A DNA stretch of 64,000 nucleotides, from assembly GCA_016806145.1 (NCBI GenBank), contig CP063166.1:6448001-6512000 (forward strand), read 5' to 3'. The position numbers were made by a program, and so were the translations under genes. Below are positions 54,511-64,000 of this stretch, piece by piece (position 1 is the stretch's first letter; every line of letters starts with the position of its first letter). The stretch is from Variovorax paradoxus (lineage in GTDB: Bacteria; Pseudomonadota; Gammaproteobacteria; Burkholderiales; Burkholderiaceae_C). Below the pieces are notes generated by a model. That model ran no database searches, was not told the origin of the DNA, and saw only the letters and a list, made by a program, of their open reading frames with translations.

Positions 54511-57500
54511 TGCGTGGTCTCCGGTCTCCTGCCCTCGCCCGCGGCCGGCAGCCCCGGAATGCCCGGCAGGCTGGGGATGGCCGGCAGGTGCGGCAGGTTG
54601 TTCGACATCGTGGGCAGCAGCGGGCGCGCCACCTTCGCTATTTTGGGGTCGGCCCAGGTGCCCTCGATCTGGAACTCCTGCGTGGCCGCGTTCGACAGCG
54701 GCTTGCTCAGCACCCACTGCGCGAGGAAGGTACCGAGGCCGATGGCCGGGTTGATCGCGGTCGCCACCAGCGCGGCGGTGCCGGCGTTGATCTCGGGCAC
54801 CACCACCACGCGCAGGTTCTGCGTCTCGTGGACGATGTCGGCCGAGCCGTCCATCAGCGCGGCGGCGTTCACGCCCTTCATCTGCAGATTGTTGGTGCTC
54901 GCGGTGCCGTTGGCGATCTTCGCGTCGCCGCGGATGAAGTCGAAGGCGAAGCCCTGGCTGAACACGTCGCGGAAGTCGAGCGTGAGCCGGCGCGGCAACG
55001 CCTGCAGGCTCAGCACGCCGAGCAGCTTGGCCAGGCCCGGGTCGGCCTTGAGGAACTGGCCCGACTCGACGTTCACGCCGAGCTGGCCGCCCAGGCTCGG
55101 GTAGTCGATGGAGAACGGCGAGCCGCGCCAGTCGACGTTGCCCTCGAGCCGGCCGTTGCCGCGCCGCAGCACGCCGGGCATGCCGAAGCGCCCGAGCAGG
55201 ACGCCGGCGTCGTTGATGTCGAGCCGGAAGGTCATGGCGGTGCGGCGCTGCTCGGCGCGGCCGCCGCCGCCCGAGCCCGGGATCGCGGCCCAGGTGCCCT
55301 TGGCCACGAAGCTGGCCTCGGGCATGGTGAAGCTCAGCCGGTTGAGCAGCCATTCGCGGCCCACGCCGCCGCGGTTGACCGCGTCGATCTCGGCGCGGCC
55401 CAGGCGCTTGCCGAGCAGCTCGAAATCGTCGATCACGATGTCGAGCGCGGGCAGGGTGCCGGGCTGCTCGTCGAGCAGGGCCTCGACCTGGGGCGCCTCG
55501 CTCGGCGCGATCTTCAGCCGCGCGAGCCGCGCATAGAGCCGGCCGGCCTGGGCGTGGCGGTACTCGGCATAGCCGCTGAGTTCGGTGGCGTCGATGTTGG
55601 CGCGCCACAGCGCGCCGTCGCGCGTGCCGCCGAGCACCACCTCGTGCAGCGTGCGGCCCGCCACGCCGAGCTGCTGCGCGCGCACTGCGATGCGCGTGGG
55701 CAGGTAGGGCGAGGCCTCGTCGCCGGCCGCGGCCTGCACATCGGCGTCGCTCGCGCCGGTGGCTTCGCCGAAGGCCGCCTGCCAGGCCGCCATGTCGAGC
55801 CGCGCGAGGTTGATGTTGGCGAGCACGCCGCGCTCGGGCACGCTCGCGGTCTCGCCGGCCGCGAGGCCGACCGCGATGGCGCCGCGCAGCACGCGCGGCT
55901 CGCTGCCAGAGATGTCGCGCACGTACTGCACCGAGCCGACGCGGCCGATCTCCAGCCCGATCTGGTCCTGCGTGGCGACGCTGGCCGCGCCCGCGCTGCC
56001 CGCCGAGCCGGCGCGCGCCTCGCGCTGCACGATCTTCTTCTCGATGCGCAGCGGCATCTGCTCCTCGGCGCTCTTCGCGAGCGGCGCGGGCAGCTGCAGC
56101 GCCAGGCCCTGCAGGCTGCTGGCCACCGAGAACTCGGAGGCACCGTCGCGCATCGAGAAGCTCGCGGTGTAGGGCGTGGCGCCGGTGGCCTTCTTCGCGA
56201 GCCGCGCGAGCCAATCGACCTCGCGCGCGGCGCGCATGCCCTCGGCGCTGACGCTGCCCTGCGCGCGGATCGCGAGCTCGTGGCTCGCGGCCGGGCCGGT
56301 GTAGCGGCCGCGGCCGTCGATGCGCACGTCGCCGCCGAGCAGCCGGGCCTGCACGCCGGCCAGCGCGAAGCCGGTCTCGGTGAAGTTCAGCGTGCCCCTG
56401 GCCTGGGTCAGCAGCGGTGCCTCGGGCACCGGCTGCACCTCGTTGTTGTCGCCGAAGGCCACGCTGGCCTGCACCTTCGCCTTGTCCATGGCCTCGAGCG
56501 GCAGCTCGAGGTGCAGCTTGTAGTCGGCCACGCCGTTGGCGCGCACGCCGCGCAGGAACTCGCCGGCGTCGCCGGCCAGCGGCGCGCCCACGCGCAGCAA
56601 CTCGCCCAGCGGCCCGCGCGCCTGCGCGTCGACCTTGAGCAGCGCGGCGTGGTGCGACATGTCGGGGATCTGGGCCTCGGCCTTCGACACCTCGATGGCG
56701 GTGGCACCCGCGAGCCGGCCGCGCGCGTTGCGCACCTGCATGCCGGCGCGCTCGAAGATCAGCTCGCCCGACAGGCCGGTGATCGCGGGCCACTGGGCCA
56801 CGCTGGGCGCGGCGGGCGGGGCGACGGTCGGCAGGGGGTGGGCGCGGCGGCGACGCGGGCGGCCGCGGTGCCGCGCGCGGGTGCCGGCGCGGCGGTTGCA
56901 GCAGTGGCGGCCGCGGGCACGTGCGGCGGCGCGTAGGCGTAGTGCACGTCCTGCACCCTGGCCGCGATGCGGAACTCGCCGAGCCGCGGGTCCATGAAGG
57001 GCATGTCGTGCAGGTCGCCGCGCACGCGGAAGTCGACGCTGCTCGCGACGCCCTTGGTGACCGCGTCGCGCACGTAGTCGCGCGTGTGCTGCGGGATGTC
57101 GAGCGGCAGGTAGCGATAGACCCGCGTGCCGTCGGCCCGGGTCAGCTTGCCGCGCAGGTCGAGCACGCCGGGAAAGCGCGCCTTGCTGCTCGAGGTGGCC
57201 GGGTCGCTGGTGCGCCAGCTGGCCTCGGCATCGCCCTCGGCATCGACGTTGGCGAAGCGCAGCTTCGACACCTGCAGCTGCGTGTTGCCGTTGTCGATCT
57301 TCCACTGCAGCTGGGCCGAGAGCCGGTCGACCGGGATCGCGGGCTCCTCGAACACGCCGGGGAATTCGAGCCCGCCCTGCGCGATCGCCAGCGTGGCGGT
57401 GCCGCCCGCGTGGGTGGCGTCGAAGTCGAGCGTGGCGCCGCTGAGGCCGGGGGTGCCGGGGTGCACGCGCGGAGGGACCGCGGCGGTGGTCGCGGTGCCC

Positions 57501-58882
57501 GTCGGCGATGCCGGCGCGGGCGGCTTGACCGCAGGCGTGGTGGGCGTGGCGGGCGTGGTGGGTGCGACAGCAGGGGTCTCCGCCGGCGCCGCGCCGGCCT
57601 GCGAGGCGATGCGCAGCCCGCTGATGCGGCCCTTGGCCTGGTAGCGGTCGGGCGCGCCGAGCGAGCCCTGCCAGTTCAGGTCGATGCGCTCGACCAGCCC
57701 GCGCGGACCGTAGGCATCGAGCACGCGGTGGGTGGCGTCTCCGAGCGGCAGCCGGTCGGCGATGAGCGCCAGCGCCGCGAGGTCGAGCCGGTCGGCGCGC
57801 AGCGCGCCGTGCTCGGGCGTGCGGCCCTTGGCCGGCGTGTGCTGCAGCCAGAGGTTGCCGCCGGGCCAGCGCAGGCCGTCGGCGGTGTCGAACTGCAGCG
57901 CGGTGGTCGAGAACTCCATCGTGTCGACCGTGAGCCGGCCCGCGAGCCGGCCCGTGACGGCGCGCAGCACCAGCGGCTGCAGCCCCTGGCCGAGCGAGGC
58001 GTCGACGCGGTCGAGCCCGAGGTCGGCCGCGGCGCCGACGATCTGGCCCTCGTCCACGTCGGCCCACAGCCGCAGCGCGCCGTTGCCCTCGCGGATGCGC
58101 GCGTCGATCGACACGTAGCGCCCGAGCCGGGTCACGTCGATGTAGGGCAGGTCGGCGTAGATCTGGCCGTCCCAGGTCTGCCAGCGGCCGGTGCGCACCG
58201 ACAGCAGCGGCTGGCGGAACTCGCCGCGCAGCGTGAAGCGGTCGCCCCAGCCGGCCGGCGGCGTGGCATCGAGGCGCAGGCCATGGCGGCGGCCGCCGTT
58301 GCGCGCCACGAAGCGCACGTCGGTCAGCATCAGCGGCTCGGCCTGGCGCTGCTCGTCGGTCCAGCGCACCGTGCCGCCCTCGATCACCAGTTCGCGCTGC
58401 GCGAAAAACCAGTCGGCGGCGCGGGTCTCTCCGGTCGTATCGGTCGACATGTGCAGGCCCGCGACATGGAGTTTTCCCTGAGTGTCGCGGCGCACGTCGA
58501 GCGCCGGGCCCTCGATGTAGAGCTGCTCGAAATTGAAGCGCCACAGCGAGCGCGGCGAGACGCTGGCCACCACGCGCACGAGGCGCAGCGCCTCGCGTTG
58601 CTGCGCGTCCTGCAGCACCACGTCGCGCAGCTCGAAGGCGGGGAACAGGCTGCCCGAGCGGGCCGTGATCGAACCGATGCGCACCGGCACCCCGATCGCC
58701 TTGCTGGCCTGCGCCTCCAGCGCACCACGGTAATCGCCGATTCGCGGCACAATCCACGCGTGCAGGACCACGACTGCCAGGGCCAGGAGAAGCCACGCAG
58801 CCACGAGAAGACCCAGGAGCCAGCGCGCCGTCACAGCGGTGATCTTGAGCAGACGTGAAGGGGAAGACGCCGTGTCGTTCAT
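54507..58882 (-). pseudogene. yhdP: YhdP family AsmA-like protein (TIGR02099), frameshifted in this sequence
   Basis: A very large envelope protein (about 1458 residues if the shift is repaired). It has one N-terminal membrane helix (VTARWLLGLLVAAWLLLALAVVV region) and a long periplasmic AsmA-like part ending in a C-terminal AsmA_2-type domain. YhdP-type proteins move phospholipid toward the outer membrane. The reading frame from the ATG at 58882 breaks inside a G run (minus-strand C run) at 56834-56838. One extra C there would read APTPLPTVAPPAAPSVAQWP and restore the frame to the stop at 54507. Both halves look well conserved, so a recent mutation or a sequencing error is more likely than decay. 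The C-terminal half is coupled to the nitrilase (ATGA). Confidence 0.85.
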
Positions 58883-58907
58883 TGAGGATCGCGCTGTGCC
58901 GGGAATT

Positions 58908-61724
58908 ATGACCGCCACCATCGGGGCGGGTTCCGCCGAAACCAGCACCAGTTTGAATCAGTTGTCAGCTACAGCATCGACGAGCCCCGACGCGGACAAG
59001 CCCGCGTTGTCCTCCTATTCGCGCTTCGTGCAGCGCCTGCGCCGCCGCTATGCGGGCGAGCTCGCGCTGCTGCCCGAGGGGGAGCCGCGCCGCGCATCGA
59101 TGACGCAGGCCTACGAGGCACTGCGCGCGCGCGGCGACGGCGTGGGCGATGCCCTGCGCATCGTGCGGCAGTTGGTGATGGAACGCCTTGTCACACTCGA
59201 CTGCGATCGCCAGGCCCCGTTGGCCGTGGTGACCACCGCGGTCACCGAGCTCGCCGAGTTCGCGCTCGACACCGCCTGCCGCGAGGCCTGCGCCGAACTC
59301 GACGCGGCGCACGGCGCGCCGCTGGGCGCCGACGGCCAGCGCTCGCAGCTGTGGATCGTGGGCATGGGCAAGCTTGGCGCGCGCGAGCTCAACGTGTCGA
59401 GCGACATCGACCTCATCTACCTCTACGACCAGGACGGCGACACCACCGGCGACCCGCAGGGCCGCGGCAAGCTCGCGAACCAGGAGTACTTCGCGCGCGC
59501 CGTTAAGCGCATCTACGCGCTGGTGGGCGACACCACCGAGCACGGCTTCGTGTTCCGCGTCGACCTGGCGCTGCGGCCCAACGGCAACTCGGGGCCGCCC
59601 GTGGTCTCGCTCGATGCGCTGGAGGAGTATTTCCAGGTGCAGGGCCGCGAATGGGAGCGCTTCGCCTGGATGAAGAGCCGCGTGGTCGCACCCACCGAGG
59701 TGGTCGCGCAGGGCCAGGCCCAGGGCCTGCGCGGCGCGGTGCTGCCCTTCGTGTTCCGCCGCTACCTCGACTACAGCGTGTTCGATTCGCTGCGCGTGCT
59801 GCACCGCCAGATCCGCGAGCAGTCGGCGCGCCGCAGCGCCGGCCGGCCCGAGCGCGCGAACGACGTGAAGCTCTCGCGCGGCGGCATCCGCGAGATCGAA
59901 TTCACCGTGCAGCTGCTGCAGGTGGTGCGCGGCGGCCAGTTCCCCGAGCTGCGCACCCGGCCCACGCTCGATGCGCTGCAGCGGCTCGCGCGCGCCGGCC
60001 TGATGCCGCAGGAAACCGCCGACACGCTGGCCGCGGCCTACGAGTTCCTGCGCCGGGTCGAGCACCGCATCCAGTACCTCGACGACCAGCAGACCCATGC
60101 GCTGCCCGTGGCCGACGAGGACCTGCGCTGGATCGCGCAGACGCTCGGCTATGCCGACTGCTGCCCGTTCCTGGCCCAGCTCGACACCCACCGCGAGTTC
60201 GTCGCGCAGGAGTTCGACAAGCTGCTGGGCGGCGACAAGCCCTGCAACGGCAAGTGCAGCGGCGCGCGCAAGGCGGCCGCGCCGGCCGAGCTGTCGGACC
60301 TGCTCGACGAGCTGCCGCCGGCCTTCGCCGAGCGCATCAAGGACTGGTGCGAGACGCCGCGCATGATGGCGCTGCGCGACGAAACGCGTGCGCGCTTGCG
60401 CCAGCTGGTGCAGCGCACCGGCCAGTGGCTGCGCGAACCCGACGGCGACGGCCAGGGCCAGACCACTCACCCTGTCGAGGCCGCGCTGCGCTGGGCCGAC
60501 TGGATCGAGCCGCTGCTGCGCCGCGAGAGCTACCTCGCGCTGCTGGTCGAACGGCCCGCGGTGCAGGAACGGCTGCTGCGCCTGCTGGGCTCGGCGCGCT
60601 GGCCGGCGCGCTACCTGATGCAGCATCCGGGCGTGATCGACGAGCTGGCCAGCGACGAGATGCTCTCGGGCCGCTTCGTGGCCGCCGAGTTCGAGCGCGA
60701 GCTCGAGGCGCGCCATGCCTCGCTGAGCCGCACCGGCGAGGCCGACGAGGAGCGCCTGCTGAACCTGCTGCGCCACGCGCACCATGCCGAGGTGTTCCGC
60801 ACCCTGGCGCGCGACGTGGACGGCCGCATCACCGTCGAGCAGGTGGCCGACGACCTGAGCGCGCTGGCCGACACCACCTTGCGCGTGACCGCCCGCTGGT
60901 GCTGGCCGCATGTGCGCAACCGGCACCGCGAGGTGGCGCAGTTCGCGATCATCGGCTACGGCAAGCTGGGCGGCAAAGAACTGGGCTACGGCAGCGACCT
61001 CGACATCGTGTTCGTCTACGACGACGACGACGAGCGCGCCGGCGAGGTCTACGCGGCCTACGTGCGCAAGCTCATCAACTGGCTCACGGTGAAGACGCGC
61101 GAGGGCGACCTGTTCGAGATCGACACCGCGCTGCGGCCCAACGGCAACTCGGGCCTGCTGACCACCAGCTTCGAGGCCTACGAGAAGTACCAGCTCGGCC
61201 GCGGCAGCAACACCGCCTGGACCTGGGAACACCAGGCCATGACGCGCGCGCGCTTCGTGCTCGGCAGCGAGGACCACGGCGCCGAGCTGGGCGCGCGCTT
61301 CGACCAGGTGCGCGAGGCGGTGCTGGTGGCGCCGCGCAACCGCGAGGCGCTGAAGGCCGAGATCATCGCGATGCGCGACAAGCTGCGCGGCGCGCGGCCC
61401 GTGAAGGCCGACCGCTTCGACGTCAAGCACAGTCCCGGCGGCATGGTCGATGCCGAGTTCGCGGTGCAGTTCCTGGTGCTGTCGGCCTCGAGCGAGCATC
61501 CCGAACTGATCCCCAACCTCGGCAACATCGCGCTGCTGATCCGCGCCGAAGACGCCGGCCTGCTGCCCGCGGGCGTGGGCCGCAACGCGGCCGCGGCCTA
61601 CCGCGAGCTGCGGCGCGTGCAGCACCGCGCACGCCTCAACGAGGAGCCGACGCAGGTGACGCCCCCCGCGCTGGCCACGCAGCGCGAGGCGATGCTGGCG
61701 CTGTGGAGGGCCGTGTTTGGTTGA
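58908..61724 (+). CDS. glnE: Glutamine synthetase adenylyltransferase/adenylyl-removing enzyme
   Basis: A 938-residue bifunctional enzyme that adenylylates and de-adenylylates glutamine synthetase according to PII state. Both nucleotidyltransferase domains show the signature: the N-terminal (removing) GMGKLGARELNVSSDIDLIYLY near 152-173 and the C-terminal (adding) GYGKLGGKELGYGSDLDIVFVY near 683-704. I chose the ATG at 58908 (MTATIGAGS). It diverges from yhdP with only 25 bases between the start codons. The length matches the family (about 945 in E. coli). Confidence 0.95.
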   Translation: MTATIGAGSAETSTSLNQLSATASTSPDADKPALSSYSRFVQRLRRRYAGELALLPEGEPRRASMTQAYEALRARGDGVGDALRIVRQLVMERLVTLDCDRQAPLAVVTTAVTELAEFALDTACREACAELDAAHGAPLGADGQRSQLWIVGMGKLGARELNVSSDIDLIYLYDQDGDTTGDPQGRGKLANQEYFARAVKRIYALVGDTTEHGFVFRVDLALRPNGNSGPPVVSLDALEEYFQVQGREWERFAWMKSRVVAPTEVVAQGQAQGLRGAVLPFVFRRYLDYSVFDSLRVLHRQIREQSARRSAGRPERANDVKLSRGGIREIEFTVQLLQVVRGGQFPELRTRPTLDALQRLARAGLMPQETADTLAAAYEFLRRVEHRIQYLDDQQTHALPVADEDLRWIAQTLGYADCCPFLAQLDTHREFVAQEFDKLLGGDKPCNGKCSGARKAAAPAELSDLLDELPPAFAERIKDWCETPRMMALRDETRARLRQLVQRTGQWLREPDGDGQGQTTHPVEAALRWADWIEPLLRRESYLALLVERPAVQERLLRLLGSARWPARYLMQHPGVIDELASDEMLSGRFVAAEFERELEARHASLSRTGEADEERLLNLLRHAHHAEVFRTLARDVDGRITVEQVADDLSALADTTLRVTARWCWPHVRNRHREVAQFAIIGYGKLGGKELGYGSDLDIVFVYDDDDERAGEVYAAYVRKLINWLTVKTREGDLFEIDTALRPNGNSGLLTTSFEAYEKYQLGRGSNTAWTWEHQAMTRARFVLGSEDHGAELGARFDQVREAVLVAPRNREALKAEIIAMRDKLRGARPVKADRFDVKHSPGGMVDAEFAVQFLVLSASSEHPELIPNLGNIALLIRAEDAGLLPAGVGRNAAAAYRELRRVQHRARLNEEPTQVTPPALATQREAMLALWRAVFG

Positions 61725-62897
61725 GGCGCGCGGCGCCCGCCGACCCAGCGCGGCCTGCGCCGCCTGTGCGGTGGCTGTCGCCCTCGTGCTCGCGGGATGC
61801 GCGAGCGGGCCGCGCGGCGGCGGTGGCCGCGACGGTCCGGGCAGCAGCCCGCCATCGAACCTCGAGCGCGTGCCAGACGCCGAGCCCCGCATCGAGCCGA
61901 TCCGCGGCAGCGGCGGAACCAGCAAGCCCTACAGCGTGCTCGGCCGCGGCTACACGCCGATCACCGACGACCGGCCGTTCCGCGAGTCGGGCCTGGCCTC
62001 CTGGTACGGGCGCAAGTTCCACGCGGGCTCGACGGCCAGCGGCGAGCCCTACGACATGTACGCGATGACGGCGGCCCACAAGACGCTGCCGCTGCCGAGC
62101 TACGTGCGCGTGCGCAACCCGGCCAACGGCCGCGAGGCGATCGTGCGCGTGAACGACCGCGGGCCCTTCGTCGACGGCCGCGTCATCGACCTGAGCTACA
62201 CGGCCGCGCTCAAGCTCGACCTGCTGCGCGGCGTGGCGCCGGTGGAGATCGAGCGCATCACGAACGAGGACATCCGCACCGGCGCCTGGCGGCGCGGGTC
62301 GGACACGATGCTGGCGGCGGCGCCCGCTCCTGCGCCCTCGCCCGCTGCACCGGTCTACGTGCCGCCACCGCCGGTGCCGACCCGCGCGGCCCCCGCGCCG
62401 GTGGCCGTGCCCTCGGCCTGGGTCTCGACGGTGGGAACGAACGCGCCCGAGGCGTCGACGATGCCGGTGGCACCGTCGACCCTGGCCGGGCCCGCGCCTG
62501 GCGCCGACGACGAGGTCGAGCCGCCGGGACCGCGCCCGCCGATGGTGGTGAACACCTTGCCGCCGCTGGCACCGGCCGCGTCCGCGCCGCCGAGCGGGCC
62601 GTCGCCCGCCGCTGTGGCCGCCGCGGCCGCGCTTTCTGGCTGGCCGGGCCCGACACGCCGTCGGCCGGATTTTGGATTCAGCTCGGTGCCTTCCGCGAAC
62701 GCGGCGGCGCCGAGACCCTGCGCGCCCAGGCCGCGCGCGGCCTGCCCTCGCTCGCGCCGCAGCTGCGCGTGTTCAGCGAAGCCGGCACGCACCGGCTGCA
62801 GGCCGGTCCCTTCGCCTCGCGCGGCGAAGCGGGCGAGGCGGTGTCGCAGGTGCGCGAGAGCCTGCGCATCTCGCCGGTGGTGGTCGAGCGGCGCTGA
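61717..62897 (+). pseudogene. rlpA: Septal ring lytic transglycosylase RlpA-type lipoprotein, frameshifted before the SPOR domain
   Basis: About 393 residues if repaired. The TTG at 61717 overlaps the glnE end by eight bases and has GGAGGG upstream. The N-terminus is a lipoprotein signal (LVLAGC, Cys28). The double-psi beta-barrel domain (SGLASWYGRKFHAGSTASGE, VNDRGPFVDGRVIDLSY) is intact, followed by a Pro/Ala linker. The SPOR peptidoglycan-binding domain (FWIQLGAFRERGG to RISPVVVERR) is clearly present but in another frame, ending at 62897. A single missing base between about 62615 and 62645 explains this. Without repair the protein runs on to 63285 with nonsense. Confidence 0.82.
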
Positions 62898-62916
62898 GAA
62901 GCGCCCGCCGCTGCTC

Positions 62917-63378
62917 TTATTCGAGCGGCTTGACCGGCGCGGGCACGTGCATCGCGACGTTCATGCGGTTCCACGAATTGATCTGCGCCACCGCGACCGT
63001 GAGCTCGGCGATCTCGAGGTCGCTGAAGGCGGCCTTCAGCGCCTCGTACTCGGCATCGCGCGCATCGTGGCGGTCGGCCATGCGCGTGAGCGATTCGGCC
63101 CAGGCCAGCGCGGCTCGCTCGCGCGCGTCGTAGAAGCTCATCTCGCGCCAGGTCGGGAGGCTGTTGATGCGCTGCCAGCCTTCGCCTTCCTTGCGCAGAT
63201 CGCGCACGTGCATGTCGAGGCAGTAGGCACAGCCGTTGATCTGCGAGACGCGGGCGAACACGAGGTCGACCAGCTTCTTCTCTAGCGTGGTGTTGGCGAT
63301 GGCGGTGTTGACCGACAGCAGGGCCTCGAAGGCCTTGGGCACGGTCTTGAACCAGTTGAGGCGGGGGGTGGTGTTCAT
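62917..63378 (-). CDS. Carboxymuconolactone decarboxylase/AhpD-like protein
   Basis: A 153-residue AhpD-fold protein with the redox motif CAYCLDMH (Cys50, Cys53, His57). Such proteins act as peroxidase partners or general thiol oxidoreductases. It lies 90 bases downstream of an ECF sigma gene on the same strand, a pairing often seen, so it is probably part of that sigma factor's regulon or operon. Confidence 0.9.
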   Translation of the reverse strand: MNTTPRLNWFKTVPKAFEALLSVNTAIANTTLEKKLVDLVFARVSQINGCAYCLDMHVRDLRKEGEGWQRINSLPTWREMSFYDARERAALAWAESLTRMADRHDARDAEYEALKAAFSDLEIAELTVAVAQINSWNRMNVAMHVPAPVKPLE

Positions 63379-63468
63379 GGCGCTGTTCTCCAGTGGTTGA
63401 CGATGAAATCGGGATACACACTGAAGACGCGCCGGCCCGCCGGCCTGTGACGCGAAGTCCGAAAAAAA

Positions 63469-64000
63469 TCAGCGCGCGAAGGCCGCGGCGATGCGCGCGA
63501 GCTTGTCGGGATTGCGCTGCGCGCGCACGCGTGCGATGCGGTCGCCGTCGAACTCGAAGGTCTGGGCCGACTCGAGCACGCCGCCGATGAAGCGCAGCAG
63601 GCCCGGCTCGCCGTTGAGGTCGACCAGCTCGGTGCGCACGCTGCGTTCCGGCTCGCCGCCCGCGTGGCGCCGCTGCACGGCGAAATAGAGCTGCGCGATG
63701 CGGCGCGCGCCGACCAGCCCGTGCGTGAAGGTCTGGACCTTGCCGCCGCCGTCGCCGACCAGCTCGGCCTCCTCGGTGAAGAAGGCCTCGAGCTCGCGCA
63801 CGCTGCCCTTCGCCGAGGCCTCGGCGAAGCTGCGCAGCAGCCGCATCTGGGTCTCGCGCGAGACGCGGTAGCGCGGCCGCCCTTCCTGCACCTGGGTCTT
63901 GGCGCGATGCACGAGCTGGCGGCAGGCGGCCTCGCTCTTGCCGAGCATGCGCGCGATCTCGTCGTAGTCGGTGTCGAACACCTCGCGCAGCAGGAAGGCC
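63469..64000 (-). CDS. ECF sigma factor with C-terminal SnoaL-like domain (partial, N-terminus outside window)
   Basis: About 177 C-terminal residues of a SigJ-type sigma factor. The frame is open through the right edge (AFLLREVFDTDYDE...). The sigma-4 helix-turn-helix (YDEIARMLGKSEAACRQLVHRAK) is followed by a SnoaL/NTF2-like domain (MRLLRSFAEASAKGSVRELEAFFTEEAELVGDGGG). This fused layout is characteristic of ECF sigma factors that lack a separate anti-sigma and are controlled by their own C-terminal domain. The start codon lies outside the window; the ATG-like start at 63981 is internal. Confidence 0.88.
   Translation of the reverse strand, partial: AFLLREVFDTDYDEIARMLGKSEAACRQLVHRAKTQVQEGRPRYRVSRETQMRLLRSFAEASAKGSVRELEAFFTEEAELVGDGGGKVQTFTHGLVGARRIAQLYFAVQRRHAGGEPERSVRTELVDLNGEPGLLRFIGGVLESAQTFEFDGDRIARVRAQRNPDKLARIAAAFAR

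Noticed and set aside
56834..56838. Programmed frameshift or phase-variable switch in yhdP
   Set aside because: The run is only five bases, there is no slippery heptamer with a downstream structure that I can see, and a second similar indel in rlpA points to an error or random mutation.

Overview
The window is GC-rich, densely packed chromosomal DNA from a beta-proteobacterium, most likely Comamonadaceae and probably Variovorax or a close relative. This rests on codon and GC character, many stand-alone ABC transporter pieces, an orphan fused indolepyruvate oxidoreductase beside an AsnC/Lrp regulator, glnE divergent from yhdP and a nitrilase, and twin PhoX phosphatases. The assignment is inference; no rRNA or tRNA gene is present to confirm it. 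No IS transposase, integrase, CRISPR array or phage gene was found.

1-9.8 kb: the 5' part of a DUF1631 gene, then the Sec accessory operon yajC-secD-secF (minus strand). Next is a 1200-residue fused indolepyruvate:ferredoxin oxidoreductase, whose 5' end is partly duplicated to give a coupled 54-codon leader ORF, divergent from an Lrp/AsnC gene.

9.9-15.1 kb: a compact type VI secretion island with vgrG, a 748-residue peptidoglycan-degrading effector (LytM/M23-like plus GH19/lysozyme-like domains), and an ATGA-coupled exported candidate immunity protein.

15.2-28.1 kb: transport and catabolism. An amino-acid binding protein and permease are separated by a terminator hairpin and have no ATPase; two MFS exporters follow. 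Then comes an operon of creatininase-family hydrolase, NitT/TauT-type ABC transporter, FAD oxidoreductase and NMT1/THI5-like binding protein, followed by a flavodoxin-fold reductase, a PDR/VanB-type reductase and a RutR-like TetR regulator. Palindromic repeats sit between these blocks.

27.6-36.1 kb (minus strand): a four-carbon acid-sugar operon, gntR-ltnD-hydrolase-denD-otnK-otnC-otnI. It oxidises L-threonate or D-erythronate and ends at dihydroxyacetone phosphate. A cytosine-deaminase-like amidohydrolase and a non-canonical RidA protein are appended. A pair of inverted palindromic repeats is inserted between otnK and otnC.

36.2-43.3 kb: an overlapping two-gene cassette (a polymerase-beta-type nucleotidyltransferase-like protein plus an unknown 322-residue partner) with somewhat less GC-rich sequence. 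It is a candidate uncharacterised toxin-antitoxin or defence-like system. Then an MFS transporter, a GlxA-type regulator, and a second homodimeric pyruvate-dehydrogenase-type E1 divergent from its own Lrp regulator (MdeB/MdeR-like layout).

43.3-64 kb: two exported PhoX phosphatases with Pho-box-like sites, mltA, a small membrane protein, two OmpA-like lipoproteins, a FixJ-type two-component pair, a nitrilase, yhdP (frameshifted here), glnE, rlpA (frameshifted here), and an AhpD-like protein with an ECF sigma factor that runs off the right end.
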